Assembly (NCBI GenBank): GCA_029782355.1
Contig: JAKOUY010000016.1
Location: forward strand, 787,174-851,173
DNA from: Actinomycetes bacterium
GTDB taxonomy: Bacteria > Actinomycetota > Acidimicrobiia > Acidimicrobiales > Ilumatobacteraceae
Direction: 5' to 3'
DNA length: 64,000 bases
The notes under the pieces are model-generated. The model was not told the DNA's origin and did not search any database. It saw only the letters and a list, made by a program, of their open reading frames with translations. Positions 63,279 to 64,000 of this stretch are shown in pieces. How positions within the stretch are numbered: the stretch's first letter is position 1; every line of letters begins with the position of its first letter. The translations under genes were made by a program, and so were the position numbers.

Positions 63279-64000
63279 TCAGTCCTCGTATCGGCGGCGA
63301 CCGATGAAGAAGGCCAGCCCGCCGAGCACCAGGATGGCAGCCGCCGTGACCAGGATCGGTGTCACGTTGCTGCCCGTGGAGGGTGACGATCCCGGCCGGA
63401 CAACGGTCGTCGTCGACTCGGCTGGTGCGACCGTGAGCACGGGCTGACCCAGCTCGATCGTCGTCGTCGGCCCGGCTGTCGGCAACGGCGGCAAGGTCAC
63501 CGGGCCGTTCACCGCTGGCGGCTCGCCCGGCAGGGTCGGTTCGTCGACCCCGGCATTCCCGATCGGAGTCGCCGTCTCGGGTATCGCCCCAGGCTCTGGC
63601 GACGTGGTCGTCGTGGTCGTGGTGGTGGTTGGCGGCTCGGTCGTCGCGGTCGTGGTGATCGTCGTGCTGGTCGGCGGCTCGGTCGTCGTGGTGGTGGTGG
63701 GTGGCTCGGTGGTCGTCGTCGTCGTGGGCGGCTGAGTCGTCGTGGTCGTGGTGGGCGGTTGGGTCGTCGTGGTCGTGGTGGTCGTGGTGGTGGGTGGCTC
63801 GGTCGTCGTCGTGGTCGTGGTGGGCGGTTCGGTGGTCGTGGTCGTGGTGGTCGTGGTCGTGGTGGGTGGCGCGGTCGTCGTGGTCGTGGTGGTCGTGGTG
63901 GTGGGTGGCTCGGTCGTCGTCGTGGTCGTGGTGGGCGGTTCGGTCGTCGTGGTCGTGGTGGTGGGCGGCTCGGTGGTCGTGGTGGTGGTGGGTGGCTCGG
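63279..64000 (-). CDS. Thr/Pro-rich cell-surface protein, C-terminal part (partial)
   Basis: An open minus-strand frame runs from the window edge to TGA at 63281-63279 without a stop. The distal part (about 63600-64000) encodes repeated PPTEPP blocks separated by runs of Thr, a stalk typical of wall-spanning proteins; then a short linker, and a C-terminal anchor: SPSTGSN, hydrophobic VTPILVTAAAILVLGGLAFF, and GRRRYED. This resembles a degenerate LPxTG sortase signal, though the Leu-Pro-x-Thr-Gly motif is not exact. The N-terminal domain lies beyond the window. Confidence 0.75.
   Translation of the reverse strand, partial: EPPTTTTTTEPPTTTTTTTEPPTTTTTTTEPPTTTTTTTTTTAPPTTTTTTTTTTTEPPTTTTTTTEPPTTTTTTTTTTQPPTTTTTTQPPTTTTTTEPPTTTTTTEPPTSTTITTTATTEPPTTTTTTTTTSPEPGAIPETATPIGNAGVDEPTLPGEPPAVNGPVTLPPLPTAGPTTTIELGQPVLTVAPAESTTTVVRPGSSPSTGSNVTPILVTAAAILVLGGLAFFIGRRRYED
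63600..64000. repeat. GTC/GTG tandem repeat encoding poly-Thr/PPTE stalk
   Basis: Plus-strand GGTCGTCGTGGTCGTGGTGG-type units with intervening GGGTGGCTCGGT or GGGCGGTTC blocks, in frame as Thr runs plus PPTEP on the minus strand. Such arrays change copy number easily. Confidence 0.8.

Noticed and set aside
63600..64000. Possible CRISPR or satellite array
   Set aside because: The repeats are in frame within an open reading frame and encode a Thr/Pro stalk.

Overview
The window is high-GC, gene-dense DNA from an actinobacterium. F420-type oxidoreductases, abundant acyl-CoA and thiolase genes, MoxR/DUF58/VWA genes, KorAB and a Thr/Pro-stalk surface protein would suit the class Acidimicrobiia (Ilumatobacter-like), but that placement is inference. 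Genes are closely packed with many ATGA/GTGA stop-start overlaps. Many first genes of transcription units carry a TANNNT hexamer only 6-7 nt before the start codon, which suggests widespread leaderless transcription. I saw no rRNA, tRNA or CRISPR array.

Layout. 1-7.9 kb: an operon for reductive pyrimidine or hydantoin breakdown (end of a carbon-nitrogen hydrolase, dihydropyrimidinase, methylmalonate/malonate-semialdehyde dehydrogenase, an F420-type luciferase-like oxidoreductase) with its own NMT1-type ABC importer, closed by a strong hairpin. 8-11.1 kb: DUF1214 protein, sulfotransferase, hotdog thioesterase. 11.1-16.2 kb: MoxR-DUF58-membrane protein-VWA-VWA-TPR, a Bat-like operon. 16.3-19.2 kb: korAB, a ferredoxin-dependent 2-oxoacid oxidoreductase. 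19.6-31.2 kb: acyltransferase, class III aminotransferase, and what looks like a dispersed part of the ethylmalonyl-CoA pathway (malyl-CoA lyase, second CitE-like protein, methylsuccinyl-CoA dehydrogenase, mesaconyl-CoA hydratase), mixed with LOG, serine hydrolase, flippase-like and mutY genes.

31.3-52.7 kb: lipid, steroid or terpenoid-like CoA catabolism. It holds TetR regulators, an SDR, a TauD dioxygenase, a thiolase-like TLP1, an esterase/SRPBCC pair divergent from a TetR gene, an enoyl-CoA hydratase, a quinone oxidoreductase, a five-gene operon (three acyl-CoA ligases, a Zn alcohol dehydrogenase, an amidohydrolase), an MFS exporter with its TetR, and a paired acyl-CoA dehydrogenase. 57.5-63.1 kb continues this theme (OB-fold/thiolase pair, SMP-30 lactonase, FadA6-like thiolase, D-aminoacylase-like amidohydrolase). 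A 17-bp palindrome (TCTGACG-n3-CGTCAGA) in front of the SDR, the five-gene operon and the OB-fold/thiolase pair suggests that these units form one regulon.

52.8-57.4 kb interrupts this region with an apparently acquired defence-like islet of lower GC: a decayed IS1380-type transposase, a TIR-domain protein, and an overlapping pair of an EcoRI-type adenine methyltransferase and a DUF262-HNH nuclease. This pair is the best candidate for an under-described system. Two dispersed palindromic repeat families (five copies of CCCATGGGCGCG hairpins, two of GCGTGCGCAAACC hairpins) sit in intergenic gaps. The window ends inside a Thr-rich cell-wall protein.
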